Shown: in pieces, positions 12,773-25,054 of the stretch | How the letters are laid out: each line of letters opens with the position of its first letter | Numbering within the stretch: position 1 is the stretch's first letter | Assembly (NCBI RefSeq): GCF_024586455.1 | Contig: NC_065919.1 | Span: 38,788,839 to 38,852,838 of the forward strand | From: Bactrocera neohumeralis | Taxonomy: Eukaryota; Arthropoda; Insecta; Diptera; Tephritidae | Reading direction: 5' to 3' | DNA: 64,000 nt | The notes under the pieces: generated by a model | Told to the model about the DNA's origin: nothing | The model's input: only the letters and a program-made list of their open reading frames with translations | Databases searched by the model: none | Made by a program: the position numbers and the translations under genes

Positions 12773-13349
12773 TTTAATAAAAAAAAATATTTTGTATGAA
12801 ATTATTTGCACCGTTTGAAGCCAAATTATCAACTGATTGAGTCCAGAGATGAGCTTAGTCTAAGTCTACGCAGTATTAGTCCCCAAGATTTGCGAAATAT
12901 TTTAAAACAAACGTTTTGGTAGAAATCAATATATTGGGGTAGTGGGGTCTAGCGAACATATGAACGAACCTAAGAATATGATTTGTTAATTATACTCACA
13001 TATCTAGTTTCATCAATATATTCAAGATTTCACATGTCAACTATTTGATCACATAAATTTCCAAAAACATTCTATTTTGTTTAAATAAACTTTTGAATAA
13101 AAGCGATAAGTTCACTAAGTAGGCCTATGAAATGACAGTTAGTAAGTGCGAAATTACCGAAATATGCCGTCACTTTTAAGAGAATATTTACGAACGTAGA
13201 CAATTAGTTGACATTCTGAAGTAAAGGAGTATTGGTTGCCATAATGTTGCACTGTGATTCAAGTTTTTCTTTTGATACTTTAGTTAATAGTTGAGGAATC
13301 GTTAGATTCACGTGTTTAGTAAAACGTGAGTATTTTTTTTTGTTTTTTT
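12773..13349. other. AT-rich interval, nothing recognised
   Basis: No gene, terminal repeat or known element was identified between the family A copy and the Tc1 fossil. It probably contains the 5' flank of the Tc1 element, but I could not place an inverted repeat. Confidence 0.3.
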
Positions 13350-14560
13350 TTTGCTATGAAAAAACTAAATGCAACAAAAATGGAAGAAATCAAAAGGCTT
13401 ATTAATTTCAACACAACGCATAGAAAAATTGCAAGACTCGTTGGTATTTTCGTAGTCGTGGTTTCAAAAAATAAGACAATCAATGAGTCCTTTATGTGTA
13501 AAACACACTCCTGGACGTAAGCCAATTTTGGATGCCACACTGGAAAGGCTCATTGTTAGGCAGATAAAGTTTGGTGTGCATGAAAATGCAGGCCAAATCA
13601 GATGTGATCTTTTCCATAGGGATGAGTAAATATGACAAGTGCAACTATCAGGAAGAAATTACGGAAAAACGGATTGCACGGACGTGTCAAAGGTAAAACA
13701 CCAGTCTTGAGAAAACGACACCGTGAATTGAGACTCCAATTTACAAAAAAATATAAAACTTGCATCCAAAATGACTGGATGCGAGTCATATGTATGGTCA
13801 GACGAATAAAAACAACGAAAAAAATTAACTTCGACTGCACCGAAGCTAATATACCCTTCACAGGTGCAATTCTTTTAGTAACTATGTGCTATATGCTATA
13901 GTAATCCGATCTGAACAATTTTTTCGGAGATAACATTGTTGCCTTAGAAAATAATCTATACCAAATTTGGTGAAGATACATTGTCAAATGTGAAAGCTTT
14001 CCATACAAGAACTTGATTCCGATCGTTCAGTTTGTAAGGCAGCTATATATATATCGGACAAATGAGCAGCTTCTTGAAGAGAAAATAACGTTTGCAAAAT
14101 TACAAAACGATGTCTTAAAAACTGAGGGACTAGTTCGTATATATACAGACAGACGGACGGACATGGCTAAATCGACTCAGCTCAACATACTGATCATTTA
14201 TATACTACATATGTATATACTTTATAGGGTCTCCGACGCTTCTTTCTGGGTGTTACAAACATCGTGACAAATTTAATATACCCTGTTCAGGGTATAATAA
14301 ACCGTCCGGGAATAGATGGGCGGCAATTGATTTGTAGGAAATCTGGAGAACCTTTGAATAGTCGTATTGTTCAACCAACCAACCAGTTTGGAGGGGTGGA
14401 GGGGGTAATGTATTGATGAGAGGATGTATGAGGATGGAGGGGGTAGGAGAGTGCGTAAGGATTGCTGGACGAATGGATGCCAAACAATATGTCGATATCC
14501 TTCAACAAGGTTTGTGCAAGAATCTAGAAGTGTGGTGCAAGAATGTGTTGAACGTCGTGT
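13350..14560 (+). pseudogene. Tc1-type transposase fossil, split by a family A insertion
   Basis: Left part, about 13370-13806: helix-turn-helix (IKRLINFNTTHRKIARLVGI), then after a frameshift the second DNA-binding half (GRKPILDATLERLIVRQIK, SATIRKKLRKNGLHGRVKGK, RKRHRELRLQFTKKY). A further one-base shift leads to WSDE, which holds the first catalytic Asp of Tc1 enzymes. A 485-base family A element then interrupts. The right part (14298-14560) continues with FGG and MDAKQYVDILQQGLCKN, as expected downstream of the first Asp. The second Asp and last Glu region is missing or replaced by the LINE at 14600. The enzyme cannot be active. Confidence 0.75.
13813..14297 (-). mobile_element. Family A Helentron-like element inserted in the Tc1 fossil
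   Basis: Reverse-oriented copy: the 3' hairpin (near 13826-13845) comes first and the TATACCCTGTTCAGGGTATA palindrome ends at 14297. A short run of GACA/GACG-type repeats near 14148-14164 is the reverse of the GTCY core. The host Tc1 frame resumes right after it. The open frame at 14013-14267 crosses this element and is not a gene. Confidence 0.7.
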
Positions 14561-14599
14561 TCTATATCTTATATGTGTGTATGTAGGTATTTTACTAAG

Positions 14600-16112
14600 C
14601 TAAAGCTAAAGCTAAGATACCGAAAGTTGAAGAGGGAAGCGAGACGCATCTGTAGACAGAAAAAGAAAGAGGCCGAAATGCGTGAGTACGAAGAGCTTGA
14701 TAAGCTGGCCGACAGGGGTTATGCTCGAAAATTTTACGAAAAAATGCGGCGGCTTACAGAAGGTTTCAAGACCGGAGCATACTCTTGTAGAACTTCCAAA
14801 GGTGATCTAGTCACTGATGCCCAGAGCATACTTAAATTATGGAGGGAACACTTCTCCAGCCTGCTGAATGGTAGTGAACGCACAACACCAGGAGAAGGAG
14901 AACCCGATTCCCCAATCGATGACGATGGAGCAGACGTTCCATTACCCGACCATGAAGAAGTTCGAATAGCAATTGCCCGCCTCAAGAACAACAAAGCGGC
15001 ATGGGCCGACGGACTGCCGGCCGAGCTATTCAAACACGGCGGCGAAGGATTAATAAGGAGCATGCATCAGCTTCTTTGTAAAATATGGTCGGATGAAAAC
15101 ATTCCCAACGATTGGAATTGGAGTACGCTCTGCCCAATCCACAAACAGGGATACCCCATAATCTGCGCCAACTACCATGGGAGAAGCCTCCTCAACATCG
15201 CGTATAAGTTCCTATCGAGCGTATTGTGTGAAAGATTAAAGCCCTCCGTCAACAAACTGATTGGACCTTATCAGTGTGGCTTTAGACCTGGCAAATCACC
15301 AACCGACTAGATATTCAATATGCGCCAAATCTTGGAAAAGACCCCTGAAAGGGCACACACCGCCTCTTCGTTGATTTCAAAGCTGCTTTCGACAGCACGA
15401 AAAGGAGCTGCCTTTATGCCGCGATGTCTGAATTTGGTATCCCCGCAAAACTAAAACGGCTATGTAAACTGACGTTGAGCAACACCAAAAGCTCCGTCAG
15501 GATCGGGAAGGACCTCTCCCAGCCGTTTGATACCAAACTTTTTAGACAAGGCGGCTCTCTTTCGTGTGACTTCTTTAACCTACCTTTGGAGAAAATAATT
15601 CGAGCAGCAGAACTAAACCGAGAAGGTACAATCTTCTATAAGAGTGTGCTGGCGTATGCTGATGATATTGACATCATCGGCCTTAACATCCGCGCCGTTA
15701 GTTCTGCTTTCTCCAGAATGGGTAAGGCAGCTAAGCAAATGGGTCTGGCAGTGAACGAGGGCAAGACGTTCGGACTAAGAGGCAATTGAGAGGTAAAGTC
15801 CTCTCTCGACGTTGCGAGTTTTCGAGAGAAAAGTTCTGCGAAAGATTTATGGTCCTTTGCGTGTTGGCTAGGTCATGTTGTCCGAAAGGACGAAAACACT
15901 CCAGCTTTGAAAGTATTCGACGCAGTATTCGCCGGGGGAAGCAGAGGAAGAGGAAGACCTCCACTCCGTTGGAAGAACCAGGTGGAGAAAGACCTGGCTA
16001 CGCTTGGAATATCCAATTGGCGCCACATAGCGAAAAGAAGAAACGACTGGCGCGCTGTTGTTAACTCGGCTATAATCGCGTAAGCGGTGTCTACGCCAAT
16101 TAAGAAGAAGAA
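14600..16112 (+). pseudogene. RTE-like LINE, internally deleted reverse transcriptase
   Basis: The stretch encodes the linker and RT of a non-LTR retrotransposon: REHFSSLLNG, RLKNNKAAWADGLPAELFKH, SLLNIAYKFLSSVLCERL, GPYQCGFRPGKS, then after a stop FVDFKAAFDSTKRS, SLSCDFFNLPLEK and the catalytic LAYADDIDIIG near 15650. After GKT at about 15770 two deletions jump to the C-terminal region (GLR..LRGKVLSR, VFERKVLRKIYGPLR, WLGHVVR) and the conserved end, followed by GCGGTGTCTACGCCAATTAAGAAGAAGAAG. The short-repeat (AAG)n tail fits RTE-type elements. There is no endonuclease at this copy (5'-truncated). It is dead: stops, frameshifts and lost motifs. Confidence 0.85.
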
Positions 16113-16294
16113 GAAAGACCATCACATAATGTTATTGAGATATCTTGCATATGGTAAAAAGTTAATTCGAAATATGTACGACGTTCGCCACGTTTGGATC
16201 GGAGTTCCTAACATTTTTTGGTTTTGCTAAATTTTATTTCAATATTTTCAATTGTTCCATTTGTTTTTGACATTTCATCTCCTTAAGATACTTT

Positions 16295-16983
16295 TTATAC
16301 TCTCGCAACAAAGTTGCTAAGGAGAGTATTATAGTTTTGCCCACATAACGGTTGTTTGTAAGTCCTAAAAATAAAAGAGTCAGATATAGGGTTATGTACA
16401 CCAAAGTGATCGGGGTGACGAGTAGAGTTGAAATCCGGATGTCTGTCTGTCCGTCCGTCCGTACAAGCTGTAACTTGAGTAAAAATTGAGATATCATGAT
16501 GAAACTTGGTACACGTTAAGTTCGAAGATGGGCAAAATCGGCCCACTGCCACGCCCACAAAAGTGCCATAACTAAGCCATAAATAAAGATATTAAAGTGA
16601 AATTTGGCATAAAGGATCGCATTAGGGAGGGGCATATTTGGACATAATTTTTTTGGAAAAGTGGGCGTAGCCCCGCCCCCTACTAAGTTTTTTGTACATA
16701 TCTCGGAAACTACTGTAGCTATGTCAACCAAACTCTATAGAGTCGATTCCTTCAGGCATTTCCATATACAGTTCAAAATGGAAGAAATCGGATAATAACC
16801 ACGCCCACCTCCCATACAAAGGTTATGTTGAAAATCCAATCATGATAGCGTCAATGATGAACTTTACACAAATACGGTATTTGAAAAATATGTAAATGAC
16901 TGATAATGAAATTTGGATTATCACTTTATCATGCGAGAGTATAAAATGTTCGGTGACACCCGAACTTAGCCCTTCCCTACTTG
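16295..16983 (+). mobile_element. Family B DINE-like element (non-autonomous Helentron)
   Basis: 5' end TTATACTCTCGC with hairpin GCAACAAAGTTGC; GTCTGTCTGTCCGTCCGTCC microsatellite near 16441-16461; an inverted copy GCGAGAGTATAA near the 3' end; hairpin GTTCGGTGACACCCGAAC; terminus CTACTTG followed by TTT. The insertion lies between Ts. The interior contains repeated CACGCCCAC-type words but no genuine coding; reading frames in it are artefacts of the repeat. Confidence 0.75.
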
Positions 16984-17897
16984 TTTAAATTCCACTAGAT
17001 CCTTTAATCTTACAATAGAAAAAGTGACATCAATGTATATATCGAAATTAAAACAAGCAAGAATATTACCTATAATTTCTGCAGTTCCGTTGATGGGAAT
17101 CAATTCACTTTTATACCTTATTTCAATACTCCTTGAATTGATTAAAAAATGTTTGTGGGCGTGGTAATCTTAGAATGCAATGTCAACCTCCACAAATTGC
17201 CAAGTAATACGTGAATCAATTCATTATTTCAATCAAAAGTTGGACGAACAGACAAACATCCTGAAAAGAATTAATTTCATCATACTGATGATCCTAATAT
17301 AGCAAACATTATTTTTGTGTCGATTAGCTTTAGATGTTATTAACAACCGTTAGGTGAACCAAACTTACTATGTTTAATCCCATTTTTTGAAATTATTGAT
17401 CTCGAGGTGTTTTTGTTTCAGTGAAAATACGTGAATTTCTAATCAGAAATGTTTGATTGATAAATGTTACAGCAACTCTGCCCCATTCTGTTCAACGGTC
17501 AAGTTCTGGTTTGCTCAAATTCCTCATAATCATACCAGCAAAAATACTGCATCCACTTCAGAAAGTCCACAAGCCTTTTAACACATAAAGCATCTCGAAA
17601 ATTAAAGAAATTTCTTTGCATGACCTTAAAATGAAATCGAGTCACTGGCATTTTAACGAAGCGCTGAGGTAATATCATAAAAGCGAGGATATTTTATCAA
17701 GTCAACGCTCATTAATTCTGTGATACGACCAATAAATTAATACTCTTGATGATGAATGATGAAAAAAGTTTCACTCTGATGAAAGGCAAGACTCGAAATA
17801 AGTGTTTGTATTTCGAAGGACGCGAGACGTCATACTATCGAGCCGGTATTGTATATATTCAAACGTTATTTCATTGTTAGGCCAAAGATAGTACTAT

Positions 17898-18185
17898 ATG
17901 CTTAGCTTATGGAACATGTTGCAAGCGTTTAATATATATGTACATATATGTAATATTATATGTATAGTATTAAGAGAGTGGGATATCTTTATATATAGAG
18001 TGCCTTCAAGTTATTTTCACTTTCACAGCCATTTTTCGTTGCTTTCAATTGTACGGTGGCGTCCACTAGGGCACGACAAAGGTCAAACATTCAACAACGT
18101 AGCAAATCGCACAGTGTACAAGCCAGAAACTGGTGGAACAATGATTAACGTACTTTTCTCTACAGTTAAACAAGCGCTGGCCTAA
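17898..18185 (+). other. Unrecognised open frame, frameshifted relative to its allele
   Basis: The frame reads RWRPLGHDKGQTFNNVANR, then a segment with KPETGG and VLFSTVKQALA, and stops. In the other copy (47907-48254) single-base differences near 18181 and 18208 let the same frame continue through KYGELCFKYDR. The segment after about 18040 looks somewhat protein-like; the part before it does not. No family is recognised. It could be a relic exon or chance. Confidence 0.2.
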
Positions 18186-18910
18186 GTATGGCGAGCTTTG
18201 TTTTTAAGTATGACAGGTGTTTGTACTGCTTCACCAGGTTTTGGTAACTGCTTACTTTATTTAATTTTTAGTTTTCATTTTCACTTGTTGTCGTGGTCCT
18301 TTGCCGCTTTATAGCGGCTCTTTCTCATAATGTCTTTTATTTTGTTAAGTAAATTATGGTTATCAGTGATTATATGTACATAAATATATTCGAATAATTA
18401 CCTACCTATGTATATATGTACATAGAGGCGAGCGTAATCAGATTCACGTCATGTTGATCGTTACTGAAGCGGAAAGCTTTTTGCACCCATAACACTGGCA
18501 ACAACTTATTAAAGCCTAGGGTTTGCTGGTAGTACACATGTTAAAGTTGAGTTCATTGTCTTCATTTACAGATTCGATTTCTAGTTAACATTAATTGACA
18601 CGCTACATTTAAACAATGATATATGTGTATGTGTTTTATTTCAAACGAGTTATCAGTAATTAAACTTTACTGAAACTTTTACAACAAGTTTATCAGTTTA
18701 ATGTGCAGTAATTCGCCTCTACATAAACTCATTAAAAAGCTTTTTAAAACATAACAGCTAAATAACACTCTTTAGATCAAACTCAGCCAAACTCATCATC
18801 GTGCCGTACAAAAAGATTTCATACAAAGCCTGGCCAATCATTTGAATCCAAAATCGAGTTAGTTGGGGAATCTTATTACATTAATATATGATTGTCATGT
18901 CGAAGATTTT

Positions 18911-19297
18911 TCATACCCGCCACGAAATTTGTAACCAAGAAGAAAACGTCAGCGGCACTATAAAATTTACATTTATAGATATAAATAATGATCAGAGAGA
19001 CGAGTTGAGTCGATTCAGCTAGTCTCTGTTTTTAAGATAGCGCTTTGAAATTGTGCACATATTTGTTTTTCTACCCAGGAAAATGGAACACTTTTTATTT
19101 GAAAAGATATCTTCCAAAATTTAATTGTTATTATTATTGTTCAAGTCAAGAGTACAATCTTCGGATAAATCGTTCAGATTGATACGCTTTAGCATATACC
19201 ATAGACACAATGGATAAAAATCAACTTTTTGTGAGGAAGCTTTGTTTTTCTTAAAGGCTTTTAGCTTCGGCGCAATCGCAGTTTGCGTTTTTTCAGG
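18911..19297 (+). mobile_element. Diverged family A relative
   Basis: It begins ATACCCGCCACGAAATTTG, resembling the start of family A, and ends with TTTAGCTTCGGCGCAATCGC and a T-rich tail, matching the 3' hairpin region loosely. The allele copy is at about 48918-49309. It is non-coding. Confidence 0.4.
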
Positions 19298-19418
19298 AGT
19301 TCATAATACTCTTTATTATTCAACATTTTTTTTATATTATGTTATATAAATTTAGTTTAAAAGATTTCTTCTTACGGTCCGATTACTACTTAACCTATAA
19401 AAGACGAAAGTTTTAACA

Positions 19419-20696
19419 AGTAAGGAAGAGCTAAGTTCTGGCGTAACCGAATATTTCATAATCCTGCAACTTGCCAGGATCAAAGAAGGGGAAATCCCTC
19501 AGATGCATAAGTTTTGTTAGTCTAACGGGTCTAGAACAAGTTTCCACCCGGTTTTATCCATTTTAGATATAAATTAGATACATCGCCGATAGCTGTATTA
19601 TAAAGGCAACTGCAGGTTGGAAAACTTTTATATTAAGTGTAAGGGGCCAAGTGAAGTTTTGACCTGATTCAACTCATTTTGACATAAAATTATTATTAAA
19701 TTAATTAATTTTTATCAAAGGAACATTTTCTCGAATGGGCGGTGCCACGCCCATCGTGCAATTTTGACGCCGGCTCTTATAAAACCCTCTTGTATCATTC
19801 TGGATTTAAAATTAATGTATCTGGTTATTCGTTAATGCTTTATCGCGATTTTAGTAATTTGAAAAAAACCGATAAATGGGATTCTAATCCGATTTCATAC
19901 TGTCAGTAGGGCTTCTTATGAGGTTTATTCTAAGCGAAAGTGGCTATTATAGCTTTAATGGTTTAGGAAATATGATTTAATTATACCCTGAACAGGGAAT
20001 ATTTAGTTTGTCACAAAGTTTGTAACACCCAGAAGGAAGCGTCGGAGACCCTATAAAGTATATATAAATGATCAGTATGTTGAGCTGAGTCGATTTAGCC
20101 ATGTCTGTCTGTCTGTCCGTCTGTCTGTATATATACGAACTAGTCCCTCAGTTTTTAAGACATTGTTTTGAAATTTCGCAAACCCCATTTTCTCTGCAAG
20201 AAGCTGCTAATTTGTCGGAACTGCCGATATCGGACCACTATAACATATAGCTGCCATACAAATTGAATGATCGGAATCAAGTTCTTGTAAGGAAAATTTT
20301 GCATTTGACAATGATATTATTCACAAAAGTTTGACACAGGTTATTTTCTAAGGCAACAATGTAATCTCCGAAGAAATTGTTCAGATCGGATTAACTATAG
20401 CATATGGCTGCCATAAAACTGAATGATCGGAATCAAGTTCTTGTATGGAATAACTTTCACATTTGACCTGGTATCTTCACGAAATTTGGGATGAATTACT
20501 GCTTAAGGCAACAATGTAATCTCCAAAAAAATTGTTCAGAACGAATTACTATAGCATATAGCTTCCATACAAACTGAACAAATAGTTACTAACAGAAATT
20601 CACCAGTGAAGGGTATTTTGCTTGGGTGCAACCGAAGTTAACGTTTCTTCTTGCAATTATACTCTGTAGCAGCATGTTGCAAGTGTATAAAAGTAA
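19419..20696 (-). mobile_element. Family C Helentron-like element, apparently split by a family A copy
   Basis: The 3' end (reverse strand) lies at CAAGTAAGGAAGAGCTAAGT with a decayed hairpin. The 5' end appears at about 20655-20696 (TATACTCTGTAGCAGCATG). Between them sits family A at 19981-20653. Compared with the intact family C copy at 42626-43436 this one is strongly diverged, so the left and right parts belonging together is inference. Confidence 0.4.
19981..20653 (+). mobile_element. Family A Helentron-like element with GTCY core
   Basis: It starts TTATACCCTGAACAGG and carries GTCTGTCTGTCTGTCC at 20104-20119. The 3' part is GGGTAT, then a decayed hairpin (TTGGGTGCAACCGAAG) and TTCTTCTTG. 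The interior shows a partial duplication: the phrase ATCGGAATCAAGTTCTTGTA occurs twice (near 20272 and 20426). The allele copy is 49992-50670. Confidence 0.7.
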
Positions 20697-22062
20697 TAAG
20701 ATAATAACTTGAATGTATTTAATCATCGTTGTTCTCCGCTGACCTGTCAGACAGTCACGGTTAAAACCAGTGTGTCGTGCATAGAGAAAATAACTGTTCA
20801 TACTAGTATGTTAAAAGCACACAAAATGTACAAGCTAAGATTCGTGAGCATGTTAACAGCAAAAGAAAGTAGCCTCAATGTACGAAGAATACGCGCAGCC
20901 CTATGCAAATTCTCCGCAGGAAAGTGTACTTAAATGGGCTCATTTTGCATGTGCACGCACATATAACATCTTCATTAGCACACACACATTCACTCAGTTT
21001 GGAGGCAGTTAGTTGCACAAGTAGAAATGTTAACAAAAGCGTACCTCAATAATTGTCTTATTCTGGAGCAAAGTTTGGCGACAATGTAGACTTAACAATT
21101 GAAATGGCGGGAAATTCGGAAAGTCGGGTAATTTCAGGTGTTTTTATTACCTTTTATTACAGTTGGAGTTGTTTAGAATGTGTCCGTAAAAACACAAACA
21201 GAAATTAATTTTCATACTAAGACGGGTAATAAAGATTATAGGCCGGACCTTTATGATTAATGAAGGGAAATATTTTCATTTTACTTTCCCTGCCAACTAA
21301 CATTTTATGAGTACATCGCGGAAAGTGTCCAAAAATGATTTAATATTTTTCTCCATGCACTAAGGTAATATTGTGGAAATGAAATAGAACAACAGTATAC
21401 ACAAACTGGTGTCACTTGGAGTTTAAAATGCCGCCATAGTAGCGAAGTTTTGCATTCCAAAAAGTTGGATGCTTCACAAAAATGTTGTATACTTGTAGTA
21501 ATTTTGCTCACTAGACTTATATGTATATATTTAGGGTTTTCACAAGTCTCATAAAGTTATAAGTTATAACGATTCGAAAACATAGCATTGAGAATTGTAA
21601 ATGTGTTAACTCATTTTTGTATGAAATCCAACAACAATTTTTTTAAACAAGTTTAAAAATGTATTATTTTACGATTTTACGATGCTTTAGGACGGGTTGT
21701 GAGTACCCCAATTATATATAAAATATATCATGACGAGTTAAAGTGTCTTCTGTGCGTCCGTCCATCCGAAGAAATGATAACTTGAGTAAAAATTAAGATA
21801 ATTCGAAGAAACTTTGTGTTCCCAGGCACTTATAAAGTGCTTGAACTAAACCACTATTTGATCTGTGATTTAAATTTTTTTTAAAGAATGGGCATGGCCG
21901 CGGCCCGTAAGAGATTTAATATACGTATTCACGAAAAACTACAAATATGTACATACTATATATCAAATAATACATATCTTTGTAACACCTTCTCATAGAG
22001 TGTGAAAATGTTATGAGATGATTACATTGCTCACCACTCAAATAACGGTTATGTCGAAAACT

Positions 22063-23477
22063 ACTTAAAGTGGGTCAACTAGATGAAAAAATCCATAGAA
22101 GCACGGCACGAAGCGGCTGCATGGTGTAAAATTTGGACAATGGCCTTGTCACCGCACCGTTTCTAAGCGAAATCTCTTACCTCAGCAACTGCTTGCTCAA
22201 CATCATCCAAATTGTTGTACATCAACCCGACAAAACGTTGCATGAATAATGTTCTCAAGGTATTAAATTGTAGATGACGAATATATAGACAGGATCGAAT
22301 TATAAAACTAAGAGAGTCTTTTTTGCTGATAATGATGTTTCCTCGTAAATATACTATAGTTTGATAGTGAAGATGGGCAAAATCGAGCCTAGCCGCATTA
22401 ACCGTTGAAAAATGATGTCATATTTTAGAATTATTAATATTATAATACAAGTACGTACATGTGATATTTTAATAAAATGAATAAAGTAAATAAATGTTTA
22501 CTTCACGAGTTCTCTTTTTTGACTTCAATCGGCTCATGATGTTCTGGAACTGAAAATACTTGTATGCTGTTTTATATCCTCTGAATATCTTGATATCACA
22601 TTTCTAGCATAGAGTACAGTAGAGTAAAAAAGCAGAAGCGGTTCATTGTATATTAAAATACACTGGTCTGCTCATTTTCTAGTTCTAGTTGATAGTCCAA
22701 AAAAGTAATTTTAAGTTACATATTGCATAATAAACTTATGTAAGCATCACACTCGAATGATTTATCGGTTGTTCTTAACCTTTCTTTTACTGAGAAAATT
22801 ATAAATAAAACTTACAATAGCCACTCTATTTTCTCGTATACGAGTATCTGTTCACTTAAGGGGCTATACCAGTTTAACGCATGAAAAATTAGGCGATTTT
22901 CGTGAATATTTTTAAATAAAAGTACTCGATTGAATGTTTCGAACTTCTTTGGACGTAATAAGGTATATTTTCGACTATATTTTAAGATTTTTTTTTACAA
23001 AAATATCGAAAATTAACGGAGTAATGTCTTCGAAGGTGCCAAAACAAAGTGCTGACATGATTCCGGCCGAATGAGTAACTGAAGCAAATTCAAAAAGTTT
23101 ATTAAACTTGAAGATATATTGTATAGTAAATGTATTCAACAATACTCAGTTTTAATTTGAAGTCGATTGGTTAAATTCTCGTTTAGTTATAATGTTAGCA
23201 TTTTTGAAAAATGTCGTTTAGAGAAAAACACGTTTAAAGTTTCACTTATATATACGAGAATTTGTACCTGCGAGCGGTCGCTCTTTAGAAAGCGGCGGAA
23301 ATTGAATTTATCCTTCGATTTGGGTTTCAAACTTATTACTACGAGAGAAATACAGTACAAATTATGAAACAAAAATTATCAATTCCAATTTTTAGGTAAA
23401 CAAAGTGGTTATAATCGAAAAGTCATGCATTACATAGAAGAACTCATTTTATTAAAGTTTCAAACATATAGGAATAA
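22063..23477. other. Allele-1-specific interval
   Basis: This interval has no counterpart after 51935 in the other copy. It holds copy 2 of the TTAAGGGGCTATACCA repeat at 22853-23296. The remainder shows no gene. A short ORF at 23167-23367 is inside the repeat and has no motif. Confidence 0.5.
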
Positions 23478-23960
23478 GTTTGTCACCAAACATTTTATAC
23501 TCTCGCATGATAAAGTGATAATCGAGATTTCATTATACGTCATTTACATATTTTTCAAATACCGTATTTTTGTAAAGTTTTATTTCTAACAACATTGGTT
23601 CAATGTAGATACTTGAGACAAAGGCAGAAAGAATTGCACCCAGGCATTTTTACAAAAAAATTGAAAACAGAGTGGCGTCGCCCACTTCTGAACCAAAAAC
23701 CATATCTCAGGAACTACTCTACCGATTTCAATGAAATTCGGTATATAATATTTTCTTAACACCCTGATGACATCTACGAAATATGGGTGAAATCGGTTCA
23801 CAACCACGCTTTCTTCCAATATAACGCTACTTTGAATTCCATCTGATGCCTTCTCTGTATAATATATACATTAGGAACCAATGATGATAGCGGAATAAAA
23901 CTTTACACAAATACGGTATTTGAAAAATATGTAAATGCCCTAAATTGCCCTTCTTACTTG
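23478..23960 (+). mobile_element. Rearranged family B element
   Basis: The first 100 bases are the family B 3' end in reverse orientation (decayed hairpin, then TTTTATACTCTCGCATGATAAA); the rest is forward-oriented interior ending in CTTACTTG at 23960. The flank after it (TTTCAACAATTTTTACTC) is the same as after the intact family B copy at 52414-53416 in the other allele, so this is the same insertion with its 3' part inverted and deleted. Confidence 0.6.
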
Positions 23961-25054
23961 TTTCAACAATTTTTACTCATATAAAAAATTAAATACTTTA
24001 TTAGATTTTTTTTACTCTTAAAAACATACACTATTAACAAAGAAATTCTGAAATTTTTGAACAAACATTTTAAACTCGGCCATTGCCACAAGACTATCTA
24101 AATTATAAAAAAAATACGTGTTTTAGTTAAAACCTTAACTTAGAACTTGGACGAAGGAAACAAAAACTGAAAATTGGATTTTTTGGCAGACATTTTTACA
24201 AAAAAATGAAAAATTCAGAGAAATTTTCGACATTTCTTTTTCAAATAGTTGTAATCGAAAAAAAAACCTTCTTCCAAGCCTTTAAGATTGTATCTCAAAG
24301 ACCTGTGTCAAGTTTTATGAAGATCGGTTTAGTAGACCACGAGAAATCTTACCAACCGACTTCAAAAACACAATTTCTAGAGAAGGCATCGTTAATCGCT
24401 AGTAAGTAGCTAAGTAGCTAGCCTCGAGCGCACAAGTTCTCAAGGCTGTATCCCCGAAATTATTACTCAGATCAACTTGAAAATTTAGAACTATATTCTG
24501 GAGATGTTGTAGAATTTGCTAAGACAATAAAAAAGTCGATTTTTTGAAACCCATACACCCATGTAACTCCTTAAAAAAAATTCTTTTTTACATTTTCTGC
24601 CACTGATTCGATAAAGTTTTGAGATATTGAAAACTGGTATTTTCCTTGTTTATAGCTTTCACAAAGTTTTTTACGAGTCCCAGCTTTATGTGAAGAGATG
24701 GTCGTAGAAAAAAGTCTGAAGTGAAGGTTTTATTTAGTGCCCAAGTTTTAACTTTGTAATGTTTAATTTTTACGCGGCCACTTAACAACTTAATAAAAAT
24801 TTTAAGAATATGAAAAAAGAATGTAAGTAAATAAACATCAATTTTAATTAATAAAAAAATTCACATCACAAACCTTGACGTGCCATTGCGATTAGATTCA
24901 CAGGATCATCTTCATATTTATGGAATAATTTTTTCGTTGGTAAAAGAATTTAGTTTTAGACACACCATAAGATACCTTCCAGAGAGTTTTAGTAATATAA
25001 ATATGCTAGATGCAACATAGGTGAAATGGGGGTCACTAGCGGTGAGGTAAAATA

